64,000 nt of DNA from Chloroflexota bacterium (GTDB taxonomy: Bacteria; Chloroflexota; Dehalococcoidia; Lucifugimonadales; Lucifugimonadaceae): NCBI GenBank assembly GCA_013204555.1, contig JABMNO010000072.1, positions 1 through 64,000 on the forward strand. The letters are read 5' to 3'. Position numbers and translations under genes: made by a program. Positions 53,260 through 62,059 of the stretch are shown here, piece by piece. The notes under the pieces were generated by a model. The model saw only the letters and a program-made list of their open reading frames with translations, ran no database searches and was not told the origin of the DNA. Position 1 is the stretch's first letter, and each line of letters starts with the position of its first letter.

Positions 53260-54510
53260 TTAGCCAGCTTCGGACGTGGCTGGCTCTGGCACGACTTCAT
53301 GCCCATGATTTCTGATCCGACGCATGAGATCAAACAACGGCAGAAGCATTAGGACCGAGCCCACCGTCACGAAGACTTTCCAGCCGTCATAGCCGCTGCC
53401 AAGGCCAAGCGCCAGCCCCCCCAGCGCAGCGCCGAGCGCAGCGCCAACCGGCCCTACCGCTCCATCGATGAAGATAGCAGTGGACTGTTGCGTGCCTGAA
53501 TACTCGTATATCAATGACACGAGGCCATTGAAGAAGGTTCCAACGACCATTCCAAATACCAGGAATAACGCGGTACTGAGCTCCGGCGAAACCGTAATCC
53601 ATGCGTATGCAGATACAGAAATTATCATTGCAAATATTCCCACTGTAGTCGTATTGGCGGGACCACCAAGTGCCCTCGTGACTTTGGCGGAAAAGAACGC
53701 TGAAATCATGAATCCCAGGGCTGAAGCGGTAAACGCAGGTCCAATCCACGCGTCGGCCCCCGGGTATTCGTGATCGTAGAATCCCGCCGTGAAGACGAAC
53801 GTTCCGATCACGACTGCGTTGGCAACCACTCTCATCAGTAGTGCGCTGCCCACGACTGGCATCACAAATACTCCGGCCATTCCTGAGAGTTGTGACTTCA
53901 GGCTCACTTTCGCATCAGATGAGCCTGCGAGCTTTGGAAAGGTGATGAATATGCCCGCTGCCACGATCAGGCAAATCACGCCAAAAACGAATACCCCACG
54001 CTCCCAATTTCCGTCGGACCCTATTAGCCTCAAGATTGGCGCAAAAAGTCCCGTTCCTGACATCATCGCGCCAATAATGAAGCCCTGGCGTGCGCGTCGG
54101 ACCTCCGGATTTGGCCAGGCCCTACCCACAGCAGCAATCGACCCAGCGATTACCGGTCCTCCCGCGAGCCCGGCGACGATTCGAACTGGAAGCATCAATG
54201 CAAAATCGTCGATCGCAGAGGTTATTATCGAAGCGATTCCCACGATCGTAATCGAGATCCAGAGGATCGCCCGGAGCTGATATCGGGATACGAACGGCGC
54301 GAGGAGAAGTGCCGCCACTGCCGCACCTGCGAAGGTCACGGTGCCAAGTTGCCCCATTGTGGCGTCGGAGACGGACAAATCATCGGCCATCTCGTTCAGG
54401 AACGGTGTAATGCTGGCAGCTTGGCCACCGGCAATGGGCACGGAAAACATCAACAAGATCACGGTCAGCCAGTTGGCTTCTGAGGGCCTAATGAATTTTC
54501 GAATGCGCAA
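53260..54510 (-). CDS. MFS transporter
   Basis: A 416-residue, 12-segment inner-membrane carrier. MFS features include SDATMGQLGTVTFAGAAVAAL, a basic loop after segment 2, and a motif-rich ALGAALGGLALGLGSGYDG near the end. The longest hydrophilic loop is between segments 6 and 7 (KLAGSSDAKVSLKSQLSG). The TTG start is preferred by frame length. GGGACG lies eight bases upstream. It is more divergent than the monocarboxylate carrier at 22006, and its substrate cannot be suggested. It is followed on the same strand, across 80 bases, by no gene that looks coupled. Confidence 0.82.
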   Translation of the reverse strand: MRIRKFIRPSEANWLTVILLMFSVPIAGGQAASITPFLNEMADDLSVSDATMGQLGTVTFAGAAVAALLLAPFVSRYQLRAILWISITIVGIASIITSAIDDFALMLPVRIVAGLAGGPVIAGSIAAVGRAWPNPEVRRARQGFIIGAMMSGTGLFAPILRLIGSDGNWERGVFVFGVICLIVAAGIFITFPKLAGSSDAKVSLKSQLSGMAGVFVMPVVGSALLMRVVANAVVIGTFVFTAGFYDHEYPGADAWIGPAFTASALGFMISAFFSAKVTRALGGPANTTTVGIFAMIISVSAYAWITVSPELSTALFLVFGMVVGTFFNGLVSLIYEYSGTQQSTAIFIDGAVGPVGAALGAALGGLALGLGSGYDGWKVFVTVGSVLMLLPLFDLMRRIRNHGHEVVPEPATSEAG

Positions 54511-54565
54511 ATATGATTCGTCCCGGCCGTTAGTGATCCTATGAGGGCCGAATTCTACGCTGAGA

Positions 54566-55465
54566 TCAGGCTAATACTTCGATGAACGACTCCAGCGAGC
54601 GTCTGATCCCCGCGGCGTCCAATCCGTGCCCGGCGCGGTGCTCCTGGCCAGTGCCGTACTTGCGGAACTCATCATGCCCAACGCCGAGCGAAAGCAGCCG
54701 GTGTGGCGTTGCGATCACGGCTGCGGACACTTCTGCTGCCAAGGTTCCGGCCAGATATGGCTCAATCAGCACCATCTCCTGCCCCCCAACCATCGCTGCT
54801 AACCCTTTTCTGGCGAATGGGCGCGCCTGGTTCGTGTAGAGCACTGTCACGTCGATATCGGAGGTGGCCTCCAGCGCAGGTGCCAACGTTGGCCCCACGG
54901 CGAGTATCGTCGGCGAGCCGGGACTGCCGGACCGCACCACCGATATGCCGGGAGTAGTTATCGCCGACTCATTTGTCTCGTCGGACAGGCGAATGTAGTG
55001 GCGGCCGGTGCCTGCGACTGCGTCGCGAAGCATCGACTCAACCTCATCAGCGTGGCCAGGCACGCCTATCTGCCAGTCTGGCAACGTTGACATGAGCGCT
55101 ACGTCGCCGGGCGACTGGTGTGTTCTGCCTGATGCAGAAGCATCGTATGAAGCGCCAATCGAGACAAGAATTCCGCCCAGATCCTGGTGGCTGAAATCGA
55201 TTTTGATCTGCTCGAAGGGGCGTTCGATCAAAAATGGTGTATACGAATGGGCGATTGGGCGGAATCCGGCAGCGGCCATTCCGGCCGCGAAGCCGATCAT
55301 TTGCTGTTCTCGAATACCCATATTCACGACGCGGTCAGGATGTCTCTCACGTGCGCCCGAATCTCGGAAATTGGCGTTGCTGATGTCCGCCAGGATCAAC
55401 GCTACGCGTTCGTTTTCATCAAGTAAGGCGGTTGTCACGTCAATGAAGCGCTCACGCATGTTCAT
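54566..55465 (-). CDS. Transketolase C-terminal subunit (split transketolase)
   Basis: A 299-residue chain with the pyrimidine-binding and C-terminal domains of transketolase. Blocks are NANFRDSGARERHPDRVVNM (preceded by ISN) and GIREQQMIGFAAGMAAAGFRP, with the Glu that activates thiamine diphosphate in GIREQQM. Others are HQDLGGILVSIGASYDASASGRTHQSPGDVAL-like regions and LYTNQARPFARKGLAAM. It needs the N-terminal chain encoded by the upstream gene, with which it overlaps by four bases (ATGA). Split transketolases occur in archaea and many bacteria and act in sugar-phosphate exchange or related ketol transfer. Confidence 0.87.
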   Translation of the reverse strand: MNMRERFIDVTTALLDENERVALILADISNANFRDSGARERHPDRVVNMGIREQQMIGFAAGMAAAGFRPIAHSYTPFLIERPFEQIKIDFSHQDLGGILVSIGASYDASASGRTHQSPGDVALMSTLPDWQIGVPGHADEVESMLRDAVAGTGRHYIRLSDETNESAITTPGISVVRSGSPGSPTILAVGPTLAPALEATSDIDVTVLYTNQARPFARKGLAAMVGGQEMVLIEPYLAGTLAAEVSAAVIATPHRLLSLGVGHDEFRKYGTGQEHRAGHGLDAAGIRRSLESFIEVLA

Positions 55466-56157
55466 TTGCTTTCCACCTTTGCCACCAGCGCATGAGGTAT
55501 CCCGGGTTTCCGGTCCAACAGGCCCATTTCGATCTCCTCATGATCTCGGCCATCGACCGAGGCGGACGTCCATCCCTCAACTTCGAATCGAGATGCAATA
55601 CCTCCGGGCCAGCCATGTGAGGTCGACTGGTTATCGATCACGATTGCGGTGAGATTACCGAGGCCAAGCCGGCCCGCGATCTCAATGGCTTCGTTGTTGC
55701 TGCCTTCGTCGAACTCGGCGTCTCCAAGCAGGCAGAAGACGCGGCTGCCAGACTCCTTGATGCGCAGACCATGTGCCAATCCCGTCGCGATGGGGAGACC
55801 GTGGCCCAGAGATCCGCTGCTTATCTCCACGCCCGGCACAAGTGTCCTGTCGGGATGTTGGCCCAGTATCGAGTCGTGTTGCCCAAACCCATCGAGCACA
55901 TCCGCTGTAATGAACCCTTTCGCCGCAAGTACAGCGTAGTACGCCATTGGTCCGTGGCCCTTTGACAGGATGAATCGATCGCGATCTGCCCAGTCCGGGT
56001 CCGCGGGGTCAACTTGTAGCACTCGGTCGTACAGAACCCACAGCACGTCCAGGGTGGATGTGGCGCTGAAAGAGTGCTTCTCGTCGCCGGTCATCCGGGT
56101 CATCAGCGCAGAGAGATCGTGGTAGCCGTATGTTTCAATCTGGCCTGATGTGTTCAT
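55462..56157 (-). CDS. Transketolase N-terminal subunit (split transketolase)
   Basis: A 231-residue chain with the ThDP diphosphate-binding domain. The metal-binding motif is seen as CLLGDAEFDEGSNNEAIEIA with DNQSTSHGW, and the substrate loops as ILSKGHGPMAYYAVLA and GSLGHGLPIATGLAHGLRI. The length matches N-subunits of split transketolases. A TTG/ATG at 56172 is an alternative start. The ATG at 56157 begins MNTSGQIETYGY. It is the first gene of the pair. Its DNA is close to the MITE-like element at 56288, which could affect its promoter. Confidence 0.87.
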   Translation of the reverse strand: MNTSGQIETYGYHDLSALMTRMTGDEKHSFSATSTLDVLWVLYDRVLQVDPADPDWADRDRFILSKGHGPMAYYAVLAAKGFITADVLDGFGQHDSILGQHPDRTLVPGVEISSGSLGHGLPIATGLAHGLRIKESGSRVFCLLGDAEFDEGSNNEAIEIAGRLGLGNLTAIVIDNQSTSHGWPGGIASRFEVEGWTSASVDGRDHEEIEMGLLDRKPGIPHALVAKVESK

Positions 56158-56287
56158 CGGTGCACCATACAACTTCAGGTCAAGTGCAAGTATTGAACGT
56201 GTTCAGCGACGCGGACTTCACAACCGGCAATAAGACGCGAAGCGGAGGCGCCCCGGACAAATTTGCCCGAGGCGCCGAGGGCGACAT

Positions 56288-56538
56288 ATTTTGGGGTCAG
56301 ACGGCCACTGTGACCGACGTTGCCCGATCGCTATCTATTCCGATGCAACTACTATTTCGACGACTTCAGTTTCGCCCGTTCAGTGTGAGTGACAAATGAG
56401 GTGGGGCAGGTTTGACGTAAGGAATACATGAAACAAGGCCACATATGGGGTATTGGGCATACGTTCAACCTGCAAGACGGGCACATTCCACATGGCTCAT
56501 GAAGGGCAAAATGGCCGTTAATTGTTTGACCCCAAAAT
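56288..56538. mobile_element. MITE-like element with terminal inverted repeats
   Basis: ATTTTGGGGTCA at 56288-56299 and its exact complement TGACCCCAAAAT at 56527-56538 bound a 251-base noncoding segment. With three further bases the match is 14 of 15. A GGCC lies inside each end. No transposase is encoded. An internal minus-strand frame of 64 codons has no family match. No clear target duplication is seen. This pattern, in a gap with no gene (56158-56607), suits a non-autonomous transposable element. Confidence 0.5.
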
Positions 56539-56607
56539 CCGCTCATCCTAGAATGCTGCGGACTGTCTAGTATTCGAGTTGACGCTGTCGGTTCCGGAGG
56601 TCATGCA

Positions 56608-58035
56608 TTGACGACGCTATCTGAGTCCAGAGGTGAGGTTGCGACGGGTGTCGCCCTGTATGCGCATCTTCTCCGACGAGCAGGTTTCTCTGCCAGCCGT
56701 GCCCAGGTTGAGGAGTACGCAAAACGACCCTATGAAGAGGTTGTAGAAGAACTCCTCAACCCGCAGGATCAGCCGGAGATTGATGAAGACCGTCTTCTGC
56801 GGTATTACCCGCACTACGGAAGCATCGATAACTATAACGGCGCGGGTGCAGGCCGGTGGTACTACCGGATGATCAACTCAGAGCGCCAGCTTCAGGAGAA
56901 GATTGCGCTCTTCTGGCACCACGTCTTCGCCACCGCATGGCACAAGACTGAGCACTCGCCCACCGTCATTCGGCAAATCGAAATGTTTCGCCAGAACGGC
57001 CTCGGCAAGTTCAGCGATATTCTTCTGGACCTTTCCCGCGACCCGGCAATGATTCACTGGCTGGATAACAACCAGAACCATTCATATCGGATCAATGAGA
57101 ACTTTGGCCGTGAACTCATGGAGCTGTTCTCCATGGGTATCGGCGCGTACTCAGAGCACGACATCAAAGAGGCAGCACGGGCCTTCACTGGTTGGACCTT
57201 CCGCCAGCCTATGCCGCTCTACCCGTATGGCCACTGGGATGCTTCATATGAGTACGATCCAAATGACCACGACGATGGTGAGAAGACTTTCCTGGGCCAA
57301 ACCGGAAATTTCAACGGTCAGGACGTCATCGACATAATCGTCGACCAGGAGTCAGCCGCACGGTTCATTTCCCGCCATCTGTACAACTTCTTCGTCGCCG
57401 ACGAATCGCAGGTTCCAGCGTGGAGCATTGAGCCGCCGCAGGATCCCGAAGCGATCGACATCATGGTTAATGCCTACTTCGAATCGGGTGCTGAAATTCG
57501 CTCAGTACTGCGGGCTATGTTCAACTCTGACTTCTTCAAACGCGCGGCGTACAAGCGTGTGAAGAGTCCAGTTGAATTCGTGACCGGAGTGATAAAGCTC
57601 TCTGGCGAGTACACGGAGCCAGACCCTGGCCTTGCGGACCTCGTATCCGCTTCCACGGCAATGGGACAGGAGCTACTCAACCCCGCCACGGTTGAAGGCT
57701 GGCACACCGGCAAGGAGTGGATCGACGGCGGCACGCTAAATGAGCGTGTGAACTTCGCTGTTGAACATCTCCAGAAGGTCGACGCTCCCGGAGTGCTTGC
57801 CATTGTGGACCGCCTTGCCGCCCTTGGCCGTTCGCTTTCACCAGAAGAGTTTCTCGATGAGTGCCTCGACCTCGTTGGCCCGCTGCCGGTGAGCGACGAA
57901 ACTCGCGGCAGCCTCCTGGAGTTCGCAAACACGCTTGGTGATGTCAACTACGCCTCAGATCGGGATGAGTCACTCGCCAACGTGACCCACATGCTTCGAC
58001 TAATCGTCGCAGCGCCCGAGTACCAGTTCGGATAA
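56608..58035 (+). CDS. DUF1800-family protein
   Basis: A 475-residue DUF1800 protein. Family blocks include LLRRAGFSASRAQVEEYAKR, LFWHHVFATAWHKTEHSP, NENFGRELMELFSMGIGAYS, EAARAFTGWTF, and the C-terminal VEHLQKVDAPG-like region. Its biochemical function is unknown in general. It is usually encoded next to a DUF1501 protein, as here 61 bases downstream. Most relatives carry a Tat or Sec signal. None is seen here, so the protein may be cytoplasmic or exported with a partner. The TTG start is supported by GGAGG eight bases before it. Confidence 0.87.
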   Translation: MTTLSESRGEVATGVALYAHLLRRAGFSASRAQVEEYAKRPYEEVVEELLNPQDQPEIDEDRLLRYYPHYGSIDNYNGAGAGRWYYRMINSERQLQEKIALFWHHVFATAWHKTEHSPTVIRQIEMFRQNGLGKFSDILLDLSRDPAMIHWLDNNQNHSYRINENFGRELMELFSMGIGAYSEHDIKEAARAFTGWTFRQPMPLYPYGHWDASYEYDPNDHDDGEKTFLGQTGNFNGQDVIDIIVDQESAARFISRHLYNFFVADESQVPAWSIEPPQDPEAIDIMVNAYFESGAEIRSVLRAMFNSDFFKRAAYKRVKSPVEFVTGVIKLSGEYTEPDPGLADLVSASTAMGQELLNPATVEGWHTGKEWIDGGTLNERVNFAVEHLQKVDAPGVLAIVDRLAALGRSLSPEEFLDECLDLVGPLPVSDETRGSLLEFANTLGDVNYASDRDESLANVTHMLRLIVAAPEYQFG

Positions 58036-58096
58036 CAACTAACCCACGACCAGGAATGGTCCAGAAAACGTAGTCCAGGGAATCTGGGAGAAATCG

Positions 58097-59254
58097 ATGA
58101 CCGCAAACGGCGCCAACCGAACCAATAAGAAAGACCCGGTACTGGTAGTCATCCAGCAATCGGGTGGCAACGACTTCCTCAACACGGTGATCCCGTTTGA
58201 GAACGGCCACTACTGGGACTCACGCCCAACCATCCGCGTAGAGCGGGACAATATGGTTCCATTTACGGACGACCTGGCCTTCCACGGTGCGGCCACCCCG
58301 TTCAAGAGTATTTTCGATGCTGGCGATATGGCGATCATCCAGGGCGTGGGTTACGAAAACTCCAGCCGTTCACACTTCCGCGGCATGGACATCTGGCACA
58401 CGGCAGAACCTAACTCCGTGGCAACCGAAGGCTGGCTGGGTCAGGTCATGCGGCAGTTGGACCCCGATAAGAAGAACGTCCTCACCGGCGTCAGCATTGG
58501 TCGTGGCCTACCTCGCGCAATGGCCGCCCCCGGCGTCCCCGTGGCGTCGATAGGTGATCTCGACAACTACGGTCTGATGACTCCCGTGCAGAAAGAGGAA
58601 GAGCGCAATAAGGATCTGGATATCTTCAAGCGCATGTACTCGCCCGCATTCGGCTCTGGCGTCGTGATGGACTACCTCGGCCAGACCGGCCGCGACTCCC
58701 TCACCGGCGCAGACATCCTCAAGAAGGCGCCAGAGATGTATCAGTCGACGGTTGAGTACGCCGATAACGCCATTGCGAAGGCGCTGCGAGATGTCGCACG
58801 CATCCACCTGGCCGGGCTTGGCACACGCATCTTCTATACACAGCACGGCGGCTACGATCACCACGCCCAGGAGCTACCATCCCACGAGAAGTTGCTTGCT
58901 GAGTTGACTGGTGGAATCACTGACTTCCTCGCCGACCTACGGGAGCACGATGCAGCGGACAACGTGCTGATTCTTGTCTTCACGGAGTTCGGACGGCGCA
59001 TGAGGGACAACGGCAGTGGAACCGACCACGGCTCAGGCGGTGGTGCATTCCTCATTGGCGACAACGTGAACGGCGGACTCTACTCCGAGTATCCGTCCAT
59101 CGACCCGGCGGACTGGCTCAACGCTGAGGATATGAAGCACACGATCGACTTCCGCAGCATCTACGCCACCATTCTTGAGCAGTGGATAGGCGTGGAATCG
59201 CAAGATATCGTCCGTGGCCAGTACGAGCAGATCAAACCCTTCGTAGCCGCCTAG
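58097..59254 (+). CDS. DUF1501-family (alkaline-phosphatase-fold-like) protein
   Basis: A 385-residue DUF1501 protein encoded just after the DUF1800 gene. Family blocks are VIQQSGGNDFLNTVIPF, IIQGVGYENSSRSHFRGMDIWHTA, ARIHLAGLGTRIFYTQHGGYDHHAQ and TEFGRRMRDNGSGTDHGSGGG. These residues resemble metal-binding sites of the sulfatase/phosphatase superfamily, but the reaction is unproven. Typical members begin with a twin-Arg signal. This one starts MTANGANRTNKKDPVLV with no signal, which is unusual. An upstream extension would be out of frame with the DUF1800 end. Confidence 0.87.
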   Translation: MTANGANRTNKKDPVLVVIQQSGGNDFLNTVIPFENGHYWDSRPTIRVERDNMVPFTDDLAFHGAATPFKSIFDAGDMAIIQGVGYENSSRSHFRGMDIWHTAEPNSVATEGWLGQVMRQLDPDKKNVLTGVSIGRGLPRAMAAPGVPVASIGDLDNYGLMTPVQKEEERNKDLDIFKRMYSPAFGSGVVMDYLGQTGRDSLTGADILKKAPEMYQSTVEYADNAIAKALRDVARIHLAGLGTRIFYTQHGGYDHHAQELPSHEKLLAELTGGITDFLADLREHDAADNVLILVFTEFGRRMRDNGSGTDHGSGGGAFLIGDNVNGGLYSEYPSIDPADWLNAEDMKHTIDFRSIYATILEQWIGVESQDIVRGQYEQIKPFVAA

Positions 59255-59257
59255 CAG

Positions 59258-59339
59258 CCCCCTCATCCCAACCTTCTCCCGGGGGGAGAAGAGGCAAGAC
59301 AACTCCCTCTCCCCACCGGGAGAGGGCTGGGGTGAGGGA
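59258..59339. repeat. Paired-hairpin repeat, second arrangement
   Basis: Two hairpins, CTTCTCCC-GGG-GGGAGAAG and CCCTCTCCC-CACC-GGGAGAGGG, lie between arms CCCTCATCCCAACC and GGCTGGGGTGAGGG that pair at 12 of 14 positions. The parts match those of 41186-41288 but in a different arrangement. It begins four bases after the DUF1501 stop and may terminate its transcript. Confidence 0.75.
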
Positions 59340-59398
59340 GCTTTCGCCCGGCGCCAGGTTCCATCAACCGAATAACTGCCACCTCACCGGAGGCCAAC

Positions 59399-60427
59399 AT
59401 GACACTCGCAGAAAAATCAACCACAGAAACCCGCCCACATGCTCTCTTGCGGGCGGGTTTCCCCTATCTCACAACTATTGGCATGCGCCGGGTCACCTGG
59501 TTCCCGATCGACGTTGCCGTTGGCAAAGAAGGCCGCGTCTACACGCTGGACCGCACACAGGGCTCAGGCGGCTACATCCGACGAATCAACTGGGACGATG
59601 AAGACCTCGGGGCGTTCGGCGGCAGCGAGTTGACCTGGCCATCGTCGTTTGTGGTCGACGAGGACGAAAACTTCTGGATCACCGATGAGGCGAAGAACAA
59701 GGTCATCGTTATCGATGGTGAAGGCGCGCTTCTGAAATCGTGGGGCGAAAAAGGCTCCGGCGAAGGCCAGTTCGACCGCCCGGGCGGCATCGCGTTTGAT
59801 AACGATGGAAACGTCGTCGTATCGGACGCCGTCAATGGCCGGATCCAGAGATATTCACGTGAAGGCGTACTTCTTCAGACAATCGGAACCCAGGGCTCAG
59901 GCGATGGCGAGCTGGATGGTCCGGCTGGCGTTGCGGTTGATGAGCGCGGCGATATCTACGTGGCCGACTGGGGTAACCATCGCGTGGTGCACTTCGCAGC
60001 TGATGGCTCGTTCAAGCACACGATGGGATCGCACGGCTCGGGCGATGGCGAGTTGAACCGCCCGACCGGCCTCTGCGTCGACTCCGACGGCGACGTGTAC
60101 GTGGCCGACTGGGGCAACGACCGCGTCCAGCAGTTCGACCAGAACGGTCGCTACGTTTACAAGTTCACCGGCAACTCAACCCTCTCGAAGATGGGGCGTC
60201 GCTACATAGAGACAAGCCCTCGCGTTCTGCGCATCCGTGAGATGGGCAAGATGGAAGAGCTTGAAGTTCTTCGAGCCCCCCGCTCCTGCCTGATGGACGA
60301 CCAGAACCGCCTGCTGATCCCGGACTTCGGCTCTCACCGAATCCAGGTCTACAAAAAAGAGGCCTACCCGCTCACGGAAGCGGAAATTGCGCCAATCATG
60401 GAGACTGTGGACTTGTACACCGTCTGA
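59399..60427 (+). CDS. NHL-repeat (beta-propeller) protein
   Basis: A 342-residue protein built from about six NHL-type repeats. Clear repeats include GEGQFDRPGGIAFDNDGNVV, GDGELDGPAGVAVDERGDIY with VADWGNHRV, and GDGELNRPTGLCVDSDGDVY with VADWGNDRVQQF. The likely fold is a six-bladed propeller used for binding or peptidyl-hydroxyglycine-lyase-like chemistry. No catalytic residues or signal peptide can be identified. GGAGG precedes the ATG by six bases. It follows the DUF1800/DUF1501 pair and precedes the HExxH membrane protein, which suggests a joint role that is still unknown. Confidence 0.85.
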   Translation: MTLAEKSTTETRPHALLRAGFPYLTTIGMRRVTWFPIDVAVGKEGRVYTLDRTQGSGGYIRRINWDDEDLGAFGGSELTWPSSFVVDEDENFWITDEAKNKVIVIDGEGALLKSWGEKGSGEGQFDRPGGIAFDNDGNVVVSDAVNGRIQRYSREGVLLQTIGTQGSGDGELDGPAGVAVDERGDIYVADWGNHRVVHFAADGSFKHTMGSHGSGDGELNRPTGLCVDSDGDVYVADWGNDRVQQFDQNGRYVYKFTGNSTLSKMGRRYIETSPRVLRIREMGKMEELEVLRAPRSCLMDDQNRLLIPDFGSHRIQVYKKEAYPLTEAEIAPIMETVDLYTV

Positions 60428-60485
60428 TTTTGCGCTAAATAGAGCACACAAGATTTCTCACCTCCTGCCGGAAGGGGTAACGAAT

Positions 60486-61523
60486 ATGAGATGGCTAAGG
60501 GCAATCGCAGAGTGGGTCAGCGGAGCGGCTGAAGATGTCGCTGAATTCGTTGAAGACATGGTCAACACTGTCGTCGAGTTCGTCAGTGACATAATCGAAA
60601 CCATCGGCACATTCATAGCGGTGGCGTTTGAGTGGGTCGGTGACCTTCTCGGGCAAATTCCAATCATCGGTGCCGCCCTTGAGTTCATAGCGGATTGGCT
60701 TGGCGATAGTATCTCCGCGATATTCCGGGTACTGGCGGCTCTCGTTAAGGGCGTCGGGTCGATAATCGGCGGCGTTCTTGGCGGTGTCATCCGCATCGTC
60801 GGCGGCATCCTTAGTCTGAACGGCAGACTGATTCTCAAGGGGCTCTGGGGCATCGTTTCCGGGGTCCTTGGCGCTATTTTCGTCGTCGCTACGGTGCTAC
60901 TTGGTGCACTGCAGACACTTACGTTCACCCAGGCCCGGTCAAGGCAACTCAACGAGCAGGAGATTGCGATTCTGCGCCGGGTTTATGGCGATTCAATCGC
61001 TTTCTATAACGTGCGGATCATCGTTGGATTTGCAGGAGCCCTCTCGCTCGATTCAAGTCGTTCGGCAATAGTTTTCGGCAACACCATCTACTTCAAGAGG
61101 GAGGCTGATGGCTCACCTCGGGAGCCGGTGGATCACATTCCGCTGTTCGTTCATGAGGCATGCCATGTGTGGCAGTACCAGCACATGGGCTCCCGCTACA
61201 CCAGCGATGCGCTCTCGGCCCAGATCCTTCGCGAAGACGCGTACAACTGGGAAGGCGATGTCGCTGGCGGGGTGACCAGTTGGAGCGACCTCAATCGGGA
61301 AGCACAGGCAGAAGTTTTCTACGATGTCTGGGACATCGGTCAGCTGATCACTGATGGCGCAGCTCCGGTCGCGGGTGACGGCATCTTCTACGATGCGAAC
61401 GGCACGGACATGATCTCGCTCATGATTTCCGAGGATGGAGTCGATAACACCGTCATCAGCGATGAGGCTGTATCGATAGTCCGGGGAGTCCGAAGCTGGC
61501 GTTTATCGGCGTGGCTCTCGTAA
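60486..61523 (+). CDS. Hydrophobic helical protein with HExxH metallopeptidase-like motif
   Basis: A 345-residue protein. Residues ~1-150 are an alternating run of amphipathic and hydrophobic helices rich in Val, Ile, Gly and Ala (for example VNTVVEFVSDIIETIGTFIA). Residues ~155-345 are soluble and carry VHEACHVWQYQHMGS, a HExxH zinc-binding motif near residue 223. The context is like DUF4157-type peptidase domains, though with a different surrounding sequence. A third metal ligand could be a Glu or Asp downstream (NREAQAEVFYDVWD). GGAAGGGG lies before the ATG at 60486; the longer open frame has no Shine-Dalgarno. Activity and export route are unknown. Confidence 0.7.
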   Translation: MRWLRAIAEWVSGAAEDVAEFVEDMVNTVVEFVSDIIETIGTFIAVAFEWVGDLLGQIPIIGAALEFIADWLGDSISAIFRVLAALVKGVGSIIGGVLGGVIRIVGGILSLNGRLILKGLWGIVSGVLGAIFVVATVLLGALQTLTFTQARSRQLNEQEIAILRRVYGDSIAFYNVRIIVGFAGALSLDSSRSAIVFGNTIYFKREADGSPREPVDHIPLFVHEACHVWQYQHMGSRYTSDALSAQILREDAYNWEGDVAGGVTSWSDLNREAQAEVFYDVWDIGQLITDGAAPVAGDGIFYDANGTDMISLMISEDGVDNTVISDEAVSIVRGVRSWRLSAWLS

Positions 61524-61531
61524 CCGAAAAC

Positions 61532-61550
61532 GGGCACATGCCATGTGCCC
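61532..61550 (+). terminator. Hairpin after the HExxH gene
   Basis: GGGCACAT and ATGTGCCC form a perfect eight-pair stem with a three-base loop, nine bases after the TAA of the HExxH gene. A classical U-tract is absent, so terminator function is inferred from position. The remaining 61551-62059 has no gene and holds repeats listed separately. Confidence 0.55.
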
Positions 61551-61692
61551 CTTGGTCAGTAGACCGAGACGTAGATAGGTCACCCTCCCGTCCCCCGCAG
61601 ATTCCGTACAGCATCTTGGGCTAAAAACCTGTGCGAGCAGCGCACGATAATACACGCCAAAACAATTCGCACGGGCAGAGATGCCCATACTA

Positions 61693-61723
61693 CGCGTAAG
61701 AGCAATTCGTGAATTGCAGCTAC
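61693..61723. repeat. Palindrome with GCAATTC/GAATTGC arms
   Basis: GCAATTC (61702-61708) and GAATTGC (61711-61717) flank a two-base spacer, and outer CGTA/TACG bases extend the symmetry. Similar GAATTGC palindromes are dispersed intergenic repeats in many bacteria. Confidence 0.5.
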
Positions 61724-61796
61724 GGGGGCAGGGGCCCTGGGAGACTTTTCGGGCCTTCGGGGTCTCGGAAGGATCATATGCGGCTATCGCGCGTTC

Positions 61797-61854
61797 GCGA
61801 CACTCGTTTATGGGCGTGCCTGGGTTCCGACCTACTCTGGAAAGACCAGAGGGG
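61797..61854. repeat. Interspersed direct repeat copy 1
   Basis: This 58-base stretch aligns with 62722-62778 (shared GCGACA, GTGCCTG, GTTCCG, GGAAAGA and GGGG parts). Copy 2 has the familiar TTCCGGCCCGCGCCGGAA hairpin, which is degraded here. The two copies lie on either side of the HIT gene. Confidence 0.55.
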
Positions 61855-61984
61855 TGGAGAGGTGCCCGTCGAGAGCATCAGGAGAACCCGGAATGGCGAG
61901 GGGGCGCACGTATGGCGGACGGACCGGATGTGCATGCCACCCGGCGGGTCGGTTTCCGTGGTGATTTTGGAGTCCGGTCAGGAG

Positions 61985-62027
61985 ACGTAAGGGGAGTAAA
62001 GCTGGTTCCATCGCTCTCCCCTTACGT
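61985..62027. repeat. Twelve-base inverted repeat downstream of the HIT gene
   Basis: ACGTAAGGGGAG at 61985-61996 is exactly mirrored by CTCCCCTTACGT at 62016-62027, with a 19-base loop. It lies 33 bases past the HIT stop on the minus strand. No U-tract is present. It may act as terminator or as a repeat. Confidence 0.55.
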
Positions 62028-62059
62028 TCGCCGCTGATGTGTCTGCGACGGCAGAAGAA

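Noticed and set aside
56352..56546. 64-codon Cys-rich minus-strand frame inside the MITE-like element
   Set aside because: No Shine-Dalgarno, no family, and it spans the repeat end, so it is probably incidental.
59181..59399. CRISPR-like repeats near the DUF1501 end
   Set aside because: Only one element with internal hairpins and no regularly spaced repeats or spacers; no cas genes in the window.
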